Under the pieces are notes generated by a model that searched no databases, was not told the origin of the DNA, and saw only the letters and a list, made by a program, of their open reading frames with translations. Source: Desmonostoc muscorum FACHB-395 (GTDB lineage: Bacteria > Cyanobacteriota > Cyanobacteriia > Cyanobacteriales > Nostocaceae). Taken from it: 64,000 bases of DNA. The first letter of the stretch is position 1. The number at the start of each line of letters is the position of its first letter. The position numbers and the translations under genes are program-made. The stretch is taken from positions 28,673 through 92,672 of the forward strand of contig NZ_JACJSF010000027.1 of the NCBI RefSeq assembly GCF_014698035.1, in the 5' to 3' direction. Below, piece by piece: positions 35,826 through 44,820 of this stretch.

Positions 35826-37268
35826 CTATTTTTCCGTCTCCAGTTGCTCTCGTTGCTTACCATACTCCCGCAGCTGTTTTAACAAGACTTCTTGGGATGA
35901 GTTAGGAATAGACGGACTGGGGGTTGGCTGAAGGTTGATATCACTACTTTCAAAATTAGCAGGTGAAGGATTAACTTCATAGACGGGTAGTGACTTGTCA
36001 TTAGACATTGCTTGTTGGGTTGGTGCTGGGGTAGGAATTATTAGATTATTTGGTTTTCTCACAGCAGCTTTGACCGAATCTAGAGTAGTCGCAACTTGTA
36101 CTTGTTGCTGCATATCTTGTGTAGAAGAGACTAAACCACTTAAACCATTCACCAATTGCCGCAAATTTTTTCGGAAATTCGGATCGCCTGTCAATTCATC
36201 CAAATCAGATGTAATTTTTTGGGTATTTTCAAAGGTGACTCGTGCTGAATCTAAAGTTTGTTGCAGCAGCACCGCATTTTTGGGATCGTTTAAAGTTTTA
36301 GAAGCATCGCGTAAATTAGCTGAGGCTTGCGCTGCATTTGCTGAAAGAGCTTCTAAATTATTGAGTAATTCTCCTTGAGTCAATCGATTGACAGATGGTG
36401 ATAGGCTACTGACTGTAACACGTAGTTGGTTGCTGGTTTCGGTGATATTATTTAAAGCGCCAACCAGCGAAGAACGATTTGTTGTCACCAGATTATCCAG
36501 GTTGTTGAGCAAACGATTTGCTTGAGTTGCAGTTGCACCGAATTTATTTACTGTTTGATTTGCAGATGTATTAAGTTGGTTTGTCGCTCGTTGCACTGAA
36601 TTAGCAGTGGCTGAAAATGTATTTAATTGTTGTCGCAAGCTTTTAGTCAAACCTTGTAAATCCTGACTTAGTTCAGTAAAACTAGATGCTGCACTTGTGG
36701 TAGTTTCTAGAACCCTATTGACATTTCTATAAAATTTGGGGTCATTGTATGATGAGGCTAGATCGGTTGAACTGCGAATTAATTCATCAACACTGATGCC
36801 AATCTGACCTTTTAAGCGAGAGCCATTACAGACAATCAAACTGGAATCGCAACTTTTATCTAGGGGTCTAGCAATTACAACCCCAGGAGGTAAAGTTGTT
36901 TTTGGTGTAATGTCAATAATACTTTCGCTAATTAATCCACTTTGATTAGCTTCCACCACGACATTCCGGGGGATAATTAAGTCAGTTTGGGCAATTTCAA
37001 TTTCTATATCAATCGCATTCGCTTTTGGTAGAACCTGAGAAATAGTTCCTACTTTAACACCTCGATAGCGAACTATTGCTCCTTTTTGCATTCCGCCAGC
37101 GTTAGCAAATTCCACAATAATTTTGTATGAACGGCCAGCAGCAGTAAATCTATTTAACCACAAAAAGAGTAACCCAAATACTCCTAGTCCTACCAGGAGC
37201 AACAACCCCACAGAGCCTTCTCTAAATGTTCGCCCAGACGCGAAGCGGCTTGTCATAAGACCTCGCAT
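35826..37268 (-). CDS. MCE/MlaD-family lipid transport substrate-binding protein
   Basis: 480 residues. One N-terminal TM helix (about 18-40), a single MCE domain (about 46-130, FANAGGMQKGAIVRYRGVKVGTI), then ~250 residues of Ser/Thr/Asn/Gln-rich helix repeats and a Pro-rich tail. Corresponds to bacterial MlaD and chloroplast TGD2, which move phospholipids between membranes. The ATPase partner is encoded 115 bases upstream on the same strand. Alternative start at ATG 37256. Confidence 0.9.
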   Translation of the reverse strand: MRGLMTSRFASGRTFREGSVGLLLLVGLGVFGLLFLWLNRFTAAGRSYKIIVEFANAGGMQKGAIVRYRGVKVGTISQVLPKANAIDIEIEIAQTDLIIPRNVVVEANQSGLISESIIDITPKTTLPPGVVIARPLDKSCDSSLIVCNGSRLKGQIGISVDELIRSSTDLASSYNDPKFYRNVNRVLETTTSAASSFTELSQDLQGLTKSLRQQLNTFSATANSVQRATNQLNTSANQTVNKFGATATQANRLLNNLDNLVTTNRSSLVGALNNITETSNQLRVTVSSLSPSVNRLTQGELLNNLEALSANAAQASANLRDASKTLNDPKNAVLLQQTLDSARVTFENTQKITSDLDELTGDPNFRKNLRQLVNGLSGLVSSTQDMQQQVQVATTLDSVKAAVRKPNNLIIPTPAPTQQAMSNDKSLPVYEVNPSPANFESSDINLQPTPSPSIPNSSQEVLLKQLREYGKQREQLETEK

Positions 37269-37382
37269 ATTTTTCCTCTACCCAATAATTAGTTATGAGT
37301 TGGGAGTTTTGAGTTAGGAGTTATGAATTGAATTTAACTCTCATTCCTCATTTTTCACTCCTCACTTTTCACTTTTCAGTTT

Positions 37383-38165
37383 CTAACCGACGACTTGAAT
37401 CGGCCCTTGCACGCTTCCACTCATAAATTGTTTGATCAAGGGATTTTCTGTGTTGTATATCTCACTAACTGTACCCTGCCACTGCACTCTACCTTCATAG
37501 AGAAATATAAGTCTATCAGCAGTACGGCGAATAGTACTGTCTTGATGAGTAACAACAGCGTATGTACTACAAACTCCATTCAAACATTGCAAATAGCGGA
37601 TTAAATCTTCGATTACAGTTGAGGCAATAGGATCGAGTCCGGCTGTTGGTTCATCGTATAATAGAACTTCTGGGCCTTCTGAGGGATTATCGGGGTTAGA
37701 CATGATTGCACGGGCAAAACTTACCCGTTTTCGCATTCCCCCGGAAAGTTCGGCTGGGTAAAGGTGGCTTATTGATGGCAAACCGACCATTTCCAATTTT
37801 TCTTTTACCAAATCTCGAATGCGCGATCGCGGTAGCTTTGAATTTTGATAAAGTAAAAATCCCACATTCTCCTCCACCGTCAGCGAATCAAATAGCGCCG
37901 CCTGTTGAAACACCATACCAATGCCAACTGGCTGTCCACTATCCTCAATCAAACCGTCCCGCCGCACTCCTTGCACATAAATTTCTCCTTCATCAGGAGC
38001 AAGTAACCCCGCCATTACCCGTAGAATTGTTGATTTACCAGTCCCTGATGGCCCAATAATCCCTAGTGCTTCTCCCCGGTAAATGGTCAAGTCTACATTA
38101 TCTAGAACTTTATGGCTACCAAAGGACTTAGAAACACCTTTTAGTTCAATCAATGGTTCAGTCAT
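37383..38165 (-). CDS. ABC transporter ATPase, MlaF/TGD3 type
   Basis: 260 residues. Walker A GPSGTGKSTIL, Q-loop VFQQAALFDSLTVEENV, signature LSGGMRKRVSFARAI, Walker B VLLYDEPTAGLDP and H-loop VVTHQDS. The phrase RRTADRLIFLYEGRVQWQGT is typical of the Mla/Ttg2A ATPases. Pairs with the MCE protein downstream. The permease (MlaE/TGD1-like) is not in this window, so the transporter must be completed from elsewhere. Confidence 0.9.
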   Translation of the reverse strand: MTEPLIELKGVSKSFGSHKVLDNVDLTIYRGEALGIIGPSGTGKSTILRVMAGLLAPDEGEIYVQGVRRDGLIEDSGQPVGIGMVFQQAALFDSLTVEENVGFLLYQNSKLPRSRIRDLVKEKLEMVGLPSISHLYPAELSGGMRKRVSFARAIMSNPDNPSEGPEVLLYDEPTAGLDPIASTVIEDLIRYLQCLNGVCSTYAVVTHQDSTIRRTADRLIFLYEGRVQWQGTVSEIYNTENPLIKQFMSGSVQGPIQVVG

Positions 38166-38631
38166 TAGTTATTAGTCATTAGTCATTGGTGAGCCGGTGC
38201 CTTGGACAAGGTTCCCCAATTTGTACCCTTACAAGGAAGCAAGCTACTGGCAGGGCATTGTATAGTACATTATAAGTATATGATTGGCATTCTAATTAGC
38301 AAACTTTATTTTTTTAGCATAATATTTACTTATTTGCCATTTTCAATGTCCCAAAATCTCCTCAACCCAAAGCTGAGAAATACACCGTAGTAACTTAATG
38401 TCTCAGTAAAGGGAAACTAAAACTCCAGTTTTCTGTGGACATTAGCAAATCCATTTAATAGTATATTCATCCTATTAGAGGCTATAACTACTCAAACAAA
38501 ATTCAATAAATGATTAACCGTTTAATATAAGATATAGCAATTTTATTTTTGAAATTCCAATTTTGCGAACTACTAACTTATCTTAAAAGCTAGTATTATA
38601 GTTATTTAAAAATAATTTACAATTGCTCTAC
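38166..38631. other. AT-rich intergenic region
   Basis: Non-coding AT-rich sequence upstream of the ABC gene. It starts with repeated TTAGTCATTAGTCATT units and otherwise shows nothing recognisable. A 62-codon frame at 38202-38390 lacks coding character. Confidence 0.4.
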
Positions 38632-38776
38632 AAATATAGCGGTTCTTGCTTGGGTGCAGTACAGTTTTTACCTCTCTCATAAAAGGAAAGAGGCTTTAAA
38701 TTTTACTCCCCTTCCCTTGAAGGGAAGGGGCTGGGGGTTAGGTTTGTATTCCATGCAATTGGGAACCGCTATATTT
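38632..38776. mobile_element. 145-bp MITE-like element, family D
   Basis: AAATATAGCGGTTC (38632-38645) is exactly inverted at GAACCGCTATATTT (38763-38776). Internally, CCCCTTCCCTT/AAGGGAAGGGG forms a second stem. Confidence 0.82.
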
Positions 38777-38907
38777 AATTGATTACCATTAGCAGAGTTA
38801 TTATCTAATTTGAGATATTAATATCTTTCCTAAATCTTGTAGTTGTCAAATACAAAAAATATTTACTAATATTGTAATAATTACTAAGAAAAATCAAAGT
38901 AGAGATT

Positions 38908-39951
38908 ATGAGTAGTAACTTAGAACAGTTTGCAAGTGATAATTCTTCTGGTATTTGTCCAGAAGCACTGGAATATATGATTAGAGCAAATCAGGGTAGT
39001 GTTCCAGCTTATGGGAATGATGAATGGACTCAAAAAGCAACAGATTATTTTCGGGAACTCTTTGAAATTGATTGTGAAGTTTTTTTCACCTTTAATGGTA
39101 CAGCCGCAAATTCTTTATCTTTAGCTGCCCTTTGCCAGTCATATCACAGCGTGATTTGCCATGAAACATCTCACATAGAAACAGATGAATGTGGCGCACC
39201 TGAATTTGCATCTAATGGTTCTAAACTTTTACTCGCTCAAGGGAAAAATGGCAAGTTAACATCAGAATCTATAGAGGCAATTGTCACTAGACGCACTGAT
39301 ATTCATTATCCAAAGCCTAAAGTTATTAGTATTACCCAATCAACTGAATTAGGAACTTTATATTCTATTGAAGAACTTCTAAAAATTAAAGAAGTAGCGA
39401 AAAAGTATAATTTAAAAATTCACATGGATGGCGCTCGTTTTGCAAATGCAGTTGCCGCTATGAATAAAAGCCCTGCTGAAATTACTTGGAAAACTGGAGT
39501 AGATGTATTGTGCTTTTGTGGTACTAAGAATGGAATGGCATTAGGTGAAGCAATTCTTTTCTTCAACAAAGAGTTAGCAGAAGATTTTGATTATCGATGT
39601 AAGCAAGCAGGTCAGTTAGCTTCAAAAATGCGGTTTATTTCTGCTCCCTGGTTGGGTTTATTAGAAACTGGTGCTTGGCTAAAAAATGCTAGACATGCTA
39701 ATCAATGTGCTGAATATTTAGAAAATCAACTGTTAAATATAGAAGGCGTTGACTTGATGTTTCCCAGAGAAGCCAACGCCGTATTTGTGAAATTACCTGA
39801 ACAAGTCATTCACACCTTAAAAGCAAATAACTGGCAGTTTTATACATTTATCGGTGTGGGAGGAGTACGTTTTATGTGTTCTTGGAACACTACACAATCA
39901 AGGATTGATGAATTGATTGATGATATTAAAAAAGCAATCATAGCTATCTGA
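38908..39951 (+). CDS. Low-specificity threonine aldolase family (PLP)
   Basis: 347 residues of the fold-I beta-eliminating lyase/threonine aldolase family: cleaves L-threonine or allo-threonine to glycine and acetaldehyde. Visible landmarks: FASDNSSGICPEAL at the N terminus, HETSHIETDECGAPE, the PLP Asp in IHMDGARFANA, and the Schiff-base lysine Lys207 in FCGTKNGMALGEA. Cytosolic, single gene. A related tyrosine/tryptophan lyase activity cannot be excluded. Confidence 0.9.
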   Translation: MSSNLEQFASDNSSGICPEALEYMIRANQGSVPAYGNDEWTQKATDYFRELFEIDCEVFFTFNGTAANSLSLAALCQSYHSVICHETSHIETDECGAPEFASNGSKLLLAQGKNGKLTSESIEAIVTRRTDIHYPKPKVISITQSTELGTLYSIEELLKIKEVAKKYNLKIHMDGARFANAVAAMNKSPAEITWKTGVDVLCFCGTKNGMALGEAILFFNKELAEDFDYRCKQAGQLASKMRFISAPWLGLLETGAWLKNARHANQCAEYLENQLLNIEGVDLMFPREANAVFVKLPEQVIHTLKANNWQFYTFIGVGGVRFMCSWNTTQSRIDELIDDIKKAIIAI

Positions 39952-39972
39952 TTGGTAAAAATTGGTGTTATC

Positions 39973-40007
39973 TAGATATCCGATTTATTTAAAAATTCGG
40001 GTATCTA
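39973..40007 (+). terminator. Hairpin after the threonine aldolase gene
   Basis: TAGATATCCG (39973-39982) pairs with CGGGTATCTA (39998-40007), one G-U. It lies 22 bases after the stop; no strong T tract. Confidence 0.45.
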
Positions 40008-40021
40008 ATATTAATTACATC

Positions 40022-40260
40022 TGAGAGGTTGTTTGAAAAGTAGTTGGCTGTAATTTTAGGCACTCATTGATCCCCCCTAACCCCCCTTAAAAAGGGTGGA
40101 AACGGAGTCAAAGTCCCCCTTTTTAAGGGGAGCCAGTGCGGTCTTCTCCCAAAGGGAGAGGCTAGCGCCAAGGGGGTTTCCCCCATGAGCAACTGGCGTG
40201 GATTTAGGGGGATCTAAACGTTTTGTTACTAAGAAGAGGACTTTTCAAACATCCTCTGAG
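40022..40260. mobile_element. 239-bp repeat element, family C (TGTTTGAAAAGT ends)
   Basis: GAGAGGTTGTTTGAAAAGT (from 40024) is inverted at ACTTTTCAAACATCCTCTGA (40240-40259). The interior has CCCCCTTTTTAAGGGG-type stems. A solo end of the same family is at 59951-59973. Confidence 0.78.
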
Positions 40261-40287
40261 GTTGCTCGCAAACAACCAGATTTGATA

Positions 40288-40728
40288 TTACTTGCTATGA
40301 AACTTCAATTGCATCTTTGATTGCTGCCACAATCCCAGGTGCTTATTTTTAGCATTGGCTTCTGCAATTAAATATTGGGTTTTGCTTTCGTAGCAATTTT
40401 GTAAAGATTCTCTGTCAACGACAGCATTACCTGACTCTACCAAAAGGAGATTTACTGACCGATTATCCACAAACACTTCACCAACTGTACGACCATTTTC
40501 GAGTTGTTCTATGCTTCTAATCACAACAGGAGTTTTAGGTGGTAGTAGCTGCTTTAACCTTTGTGTCGCTGCTAAAGTATACACCTGTCCAACAGCCTTT
40601 GGTGCATTAATGCACGCTAGCTTGACTGGAATTGTTTGTCCGGCATTATTTTTAACTAAAATTGTGTTTCCGTCTGTAACACCAACTACTGTAGCTAGCA
40701 CCAACATTAGTTCAAGTAATTCCATCAT
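40288..40728 (-). CDS. SNase-fold (thermonuclease-like) protein with degenerate active site
   Basis: 146 residues with the staphylococcal-nuclease OB-fold pattern. An N-terminal hydrophobic stretch (LLELMLVLATVVG) may be a signal peptide or anchor. The family motif VxDGDT reads VTDGNT, and the segment usually RLxxIDTPE reads KLACINAPK. The Ca ligands equivalent to Asp21 and Asp40, the catalytic Arg35 and Glu43 are thus replaced. Only the Arg87 equivalent (NGRTVGEVF) remains. Nuclease activity is therefore unlikely; a binding role is possible. Confidence 0.8.
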   Translation of the reverse strand: MMELLELMLVLATVVGVTDGNTILVKNNAGQTIPVKLACINAPKAVGQVYTLAATQRLKQLLPPKTPVVIRSIEQLENGRTVGEVFVDNRSVNLLLVESGNAVVDRESLQNCYESKTQYLIAEANAKNKHLGLWQQSKMQLKFHSK

Positions 40729-40810
40729 TTTGTATGTAAGAATTTATGCATGAATATCATGTTATTGCAGTGCTTAGGTTGCTAGTGTGATTTGACTCAC
40801 AAAAGACTAT

Positions 40811-41374
40811 TTAATTGATAAATGCTTTGTAATCTTCAATTAATTTTGCCAAGCGGGAAGCAAGAAATGGGCTTGCATCCTGCAAAGCTTCATAAATCTG
40901 AATACCTTCTTCTCGATATCGAATAATTTTGTCTTGAGTCCAATAATGTGGTGGTGCTTGCAGGTTAGTAATTCTATCTGCTAATTTCACCATCCATATT
41001 TCTTTTGGTTGCTTTTTTATCCTTTGTAAACTATCTGCCATTTGGAGATTTTTTGCTAAATTTTCATCTTTAGTCAGTGCAAGTACACCATTAGCTACTG
41101 ATTCACCAAATTCAATTCTGATTTCCTCAAAGGTTGTATTAGTATCTTCGATTGTGTCATGCAAAATAGCACATTGAATAGCAAGATTTCCATAATGTTC
41201 TGTTTCCACACTTAGGGCTGCAATTACTTCCATACTCACAAGATTCAAGTGCATAAGGTAAGGTATTTCTGAACCTGCCATTTTTTGACCTTGATGTGCG
41301 TATGCTGCTTTCTTTAAGGCTTTAATGTAAATTTCTTGTGACCAGTTTTTTGGGCTGAGTTGATATTTTTCCAT
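40811..41374 (-). CDS. HD-domain protein, small alarmone (ppGpp) hydrolase-like
   Basis: 187 residues. HD-family motifs arranged as in RelA/SpoT hydrolase domains and MESH1-type small alarmone hydrolases: AAYAHQGQKMAGSEIPYLMHL, CAILHDTIEDTNTTFEEI and MVKLADRITNL. There is no synthetase or TGS/ACT domain. This predicts Mn-dependent cleavage of (p)ppGpp, though other HD phosphohydrolase substrates are possible. Stand-alone gene on the minus strand between the kinase and the SNase-like gene. Confidence 0.82.
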   Translation of the reverse strand: MEKYQLSPKNWSQEIYIKALKKAAYAHQGQKMAGSEIPYLMHLNLVSMEVIAALSVETEHYGNLAIQCAILHDTIEDTNTTFEEIRIEFGESVANGVLALTKDENLAKNLQMADSLQRIKKQPKEIWMVKLADRITNLQAPPHYWTQDKIIRYREEGIQIYEALQDASPFLASRLAKLIEDYKAFIN

Positions 41375-41457
41375 TTATCGATTTTTCTCATGAAGTGATG
41401 CAATGCTATGTATCACAATCCTAAATAGGATAACCGTAGCAGAAGAAGTACTTGATA

Positions 41458-42723
41458 TCAAGTAACTACAGGTAATTGAACACTAACGGTAGTACCTGTT
41501 AAGAGGTCAGAACAGATTGACAGTTCTCCATTATGAGCATTGACAATGCGTTTGGTAATAGCAAGCCCTAGCCCAGTTCCACAAGCTTTTGTGGAGAAGA
41601 ATGGCTGAGAAAGCTTGCTTAGAAATTCTGATGGAATTGGTTCGCCGCCATTGTGGACATTAATATAGACTTTATTTATATGGGAACAATCGACTTTACA
41701 TTTAACAATATCTCCTGGTGCAACTGCCTCACAAGCATTACGAATAATGTTAATAAATACTTGTTTAAGTTTGTCCTTATCCCCTAAAACTTTTACTATA
41801 GGTAACACCGGAACAAATTCAATTTTTCGTTCCAGAGCTTCTGGCATTTCATGAATGTATGCCAGCAACTCATGAATGAATTCATTCACATCTAATTCAC
41901 AAAGCTGCAATACTTGAGGCTTGGCATATAGCAAAATTTCACTTAGCAGGCGCTCTAAACGACTAGATTCAGTCAATGCCAACGCCAATCGCTCTTGAGC
42001 AGATTCTGTTAAAATGCTTTTTCGGAAATACTTTAATCCCATAATCATTGTAGTCAAGGGATTACGAATTTCATGCACAATCATGGCAGCGAATTCACCA
42101 ATAGCTGCCAATCGTTCCTGTTCTAAAAGCTTGGCTTGGGTTGCTTGTAATTCTGCGGTGCGTTTTTCTACCTCAGCTTCCAAAATATGATTAAATTTGC
42201 ACTGTTGTTGATAAAGATGATAGTTATCAATTGCTGTTGCGGCTCGTTCAGCAAACAATTCCGCAATTTGAATATCTTCTTTTGTAAAATCACGTGGTTG
42301 GTGATTAAAAGAACAGATAGTGCCAATTACCTTGTTTTCAGCAATCCGCAGTGGTATCCCTAAATATGCACAATAACCTTCTGGAGCCTGTCCATATTCT
42401 GGGTGTTTTTGAGCATCTTTCACAGCTAATGAGTGACCCATTTGAATAACAGTACCAGTTAATAAACCATGTAGTGAATAAATATGTTCACCCTCGCCCA
42501 TTTCGAGACTACTGGCTAGAACCGTTTCAAACCCCTCCTGGCAAAAGGTAACAACTGTCCAATCAACTCCAATAAGTTCGCTGACTCCACAGGCAATATT
42601 ATGCAAATAGCTACCTAGTTCACCAGTTCGATAGTTTAAAGAAGACAAACGGATTATAATTTGCCGCTCACGCTGCCAAGTTTGGTTGTGCAACAATATT
42701 TCGTCATCACTAGTTTTGCTCAT
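41458..42723 (-). CDS. GAF-domain sensor histidine kinase
   Basis: 421 residues, soluble. N-terminal GAF domain (about 25-170; includes GYCAYLGIPLRI typical of light/ligand GAFs but no bilin-type Cys motif identified), short coiled coil (about 180-205), HisKA with His217 in MIVHEIRNPLTTMI, and HATPase with IRNACEA (N box) and GTGLGLAITKRI. No receiver or output domain and no adjacent response regulator, so its partner is elsewhere. Confidence 0.9.
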   Translation of the reverse strand: MSKTSDDEILLHNQTWQRERQIIIRLSSLNYRTGELGSYLHNIACGVSELIGVDWTVVTFCQEGFETVLASSLEMGEGEHIYSLHGLLTGTVIQMGHSLAVKDAQKHPEYGQAPEGYCAYLGIPLRIAENKVIGTICSFNHQPRDFTKEDIQIAELFAERAATAIDNYHLYQQQCKFNHILEAEVEKRTAELQATQAKLLEQERLAAIGEFAAMIVHEIRNPLTTMIMGLKYFRKSILTESAQERLALALTESSRLERLLSEILLYAKPQVLQLCELDVNEFIHELLAYIHEMPEALERKIEFVPVLPIVKVLGDKDKLKQVFINIIRNACEAVAPGDIVKCKVDCSHINKVYINVHNGGEPIPSEFLSKLSQPFFSTKACGTGLGLAITKRIVNAHNGELSICSDLLTGTTVSVQLPVVT

Positions 42724-43027
42724 GGATACTTATTGCAGGGGTTATGAAAATAATTTCAAAAATCGACTGGATAGTTATTTTGACCAAGCTGTACTATTTT
42801 GAGAGAAAGATTCTACTAGACACATTATGCTATTTACATACAACCAACTGATTAATTTTTAGTTGAATAAATGCAAAAATATACAACAATGATATATTGA
42901 AAAATAAGTGGTGTCATCGTGAGTAAAGTCAAACAATCTCAGAGTGTTATGTAGCGTAATCTATCGGAGATATCGCTTGGCTTGAGTTTACTCGATTTAC
43001 GATGATATGGTTAAGTTTATTTATATC

Positions 43028-43188
43028 TAAACCTCATCTATGTTGAAACCTAGAGTTTTTTAAACGATATATTTATGTAGGTTGGGTGGAGTGAAACGCA
43101 ACCCAACATTACCATCTTATTTATGTTGGGTTACGCGATCGCTGCACCCAACCTACAAAACTACGGTTCTCAAAGTAGACGAGGTTTA
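43028..43188. mobile_element. 161-bp element (family H) enclosing a REP-like palindrome
   Basis: Outer ends TAAACCTCATCTATGTTG (43028-43045) and CAAAGTAGACGAGGTTTA (43171-43188) are imperfect inverted repeats. Nested inside is TGTAGGTTGGGTG (43076) with CACCCAACCTACA (to 43157), the same palindrome that flanks the RAYT gene. It lies in the 631-base gap 42724-43354. Confidence 0.8.
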
Positions 43189-43247
43189 GCTCAGAGTTGT
43201 TAGCGAAGAAATAAGCTTTAATTTTGGAATTTTGGAATTTTATTTAG

Positions 43248-43280
43248 GCTAAAACACGAGATTTTATCTTGTGTTTTAGC
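43248..43280 (-). terminator. Strong hairpin downstream of the alcohol dehydrogenase gene
   Basis: GCTAAAACACGAGAT (43248-43262) pairs with ATCTTGTGTTTTAGC (43266-43280), 15 bp with one G-U. Sits about 75 bases past the minus-strand gene end. No clear T tract. Confidence 0.55.
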
Positions 43281-43354
43281 TTAAGTTAACACAACTGACA
43301 GATATACTTCCCTACTGTTAATTTTATTTTGAGAAAAAGCTTTGAATCTAACAG

Positions 43355-44464
43355 CTAAAAAGTCACCACACTCCGAATTGATTCACCTTTGTGCATCAAT
43401 TCAAAAGCATCATTAATTTGTTCAATCGGCATCACATGGGTAATTAAATCATCAATATTTATTTTGCCTTGCATATACCAATCAACAATTTTTGGCACAT
43501 CTGTACGCCCTCTCGCACCTCCGAATGCTGAACCTTTCCAAACGCGCCCAGTTACTAATTGAAAAGGACGAGTACTGATTTCCTGTCCAGCGCCAGCAAC
43601 ACCAATAATCACGCTGACACCCCAACCTTTGTGACAGCATTCTAATGCTTGACGCATAATTTTGACATTACCGATACATTCAAAACTGTAATCAGCACCG
43701 CCTTTTGTTAAGTCAACCAGATAGGGAACTAAATCACCCTCTACTTCCTGGGGATTGACAAAGTGCGTCATCCCAAACTTTTCCGCCAAAGCGCGTTTGC
43801 TGGGATTAATATCCACCCCGATAATCATATTCGCCCCTACCATCCGCGCTCCCTGGATGACATTTAAGCCAATACCACCCAAGCCGAAAACCACTACATT
43901 TGATCCTGGTTCCACTTTGGCAGTATTGATAACTGCGCCAATACCAGTAGTAACACCACAGCCAATGTAACAAACCTTTTCAAATGGGGCATCTTCCCGA
44001 ATTTTTGCCAGGGCGATTTCCGGCAGCACCGTATAGTTGGCAAAGGTGGATGTACCCATATAATGATGAATCATTTGCCCATCAATGCTAAAGCGACTAG
44101 TACCATCGGGCATGACACCGCGTCCTTGAGTTAAGCGAATGGCTTGACAAAGATTAGTTTTGAAGCTCAGACAATATTCGCACTGGCGGCATTCGGGAGT
44201 ATATAGGGGAATCACATGATCCCCTGGTTTGAGACTGGTGACACCAGTGCCTACTTCCACTACTACACCAGCACCTTCATGCCCCAAAATAGCCGGAAAC
44301 AAACCTTCGGGATCTTCACCAGATAGGGTAAAAGCGTCGGTATGGCAAATCCCACTAGCTTTCACCTCAACTAACACTTCGCCAGCTTGTGGCCCCGATA
44401 GTTGAACGGTTTCAATCGTTAACGGCTTACCTGCGCTGTAAGCCACTGCTGCTTTAACTTGCAA
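43355..44464 (-). CDS. frmA: S-(hydroxymethyl)glutathione dehydrogenase / class III alcohol dehydrogenase
   Basis: 369-residue zinc alcohol dehydrogenase oxidising S-hydroxymethylglutathione (formaldehyde plus glutathione) to S-formylglutathione with NAD. Catalytic zinc ligands are in GICHTDAF and GHEGAGVV. The structural-zinc cysteines are in [15 protein letters not shown]; the Rossmann motif is [15 protein letters not shown]. Length and the [16 protein letters not shown] segment are those of class III enzymes. The following enzyme, S-formylglutathione hydrolase, is encoded about 16 kb away at 60070-60957. Confidence 0.95.
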   Translation of the reverse strand: MQVKAAVAYSAGKPLTIETVQLSGPQAGEVLVEVKASGICHTDAFTLSGEDPEGLFPAILGHEGAGVVVEVGTGVTSLKPGDHVIPLYTPECRQCEYCLSFKTNLCQAIRLTQGRGVMPDGTSRFSIDGQMIHHYMGTSTFANYTVLPEIALAKIREDAPFEKVCYIGCGVTTGIGAVINTAKVEPGSNVVVFGLGGIGLNVIQGARMVGANMIIGVDINPSKRALAEKFGMTHFVNPQEVEGDLVPYLVDLTKGGADYSFECIGNVKIMRQALECCHKGWGVSVIIGVAGAGQEISTRPFQLVTGRVWKGSAFGGARGRTDVPKIVDWYMQGKINIDDLITHVMPIEQINDAFELMHKGESIRSVVTF

Positions 44465-44542
44465 CCTCAGCCCCTCCTATATATAGTTAATAGTTATTTG
44501 ACGTTCTCCACCGTGGTTGAAGACGGGAATTCTTTCACTTTT

Positions 44543-44680
44543 AGGACTTACGCAAAACTACACGCGGTAAGGCAATATCCTGCGGGTACTCGTTGGAGAA
44601 CTCGTAATGTAGCCGCTTTGCGTCTACATGAATTACCCTATCGGAAAATAAAAGTTTAGGCTATTTTTTGTGTAAGTCCT
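44543..44680. mobile_element. 138-bp MITE-like element, family B (AGGACTTACGCA ends)
   Basis: AGGACTTACGCAAAA (44543-44557) is inverted at TTTTGTGTAAGTCCT (44666-44680), one mismatch. A second element with the same ends and exactly the same length is at 54881-55018. Lies between frmA and avtA. Confidence 0.85.
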
Positions 44681-44820
44681 GACTTTGTTAAAATATCATT
44701 CTCTCGCTAGATTGGTTAAGGCGGCGACAGCTGTTTTGGCAACGATGTAAACTAGATGTCAGCAGTAACCCCCAAATAATTTGTCCACCTCTCGATTAAT
44801 ACATTATTTTGTCACAGCTT

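Noticed and set aside
38202..38390. 62-codon frame upstream of the ABC gene
   Set aside because: AT-rich, no ribosome-binding site, no recognisable protein.
40811..41374. Full RelA/SpoT
   Set aside because: Only the HD hydrolase part is present; there is no synthetase, TGS or ACT region.
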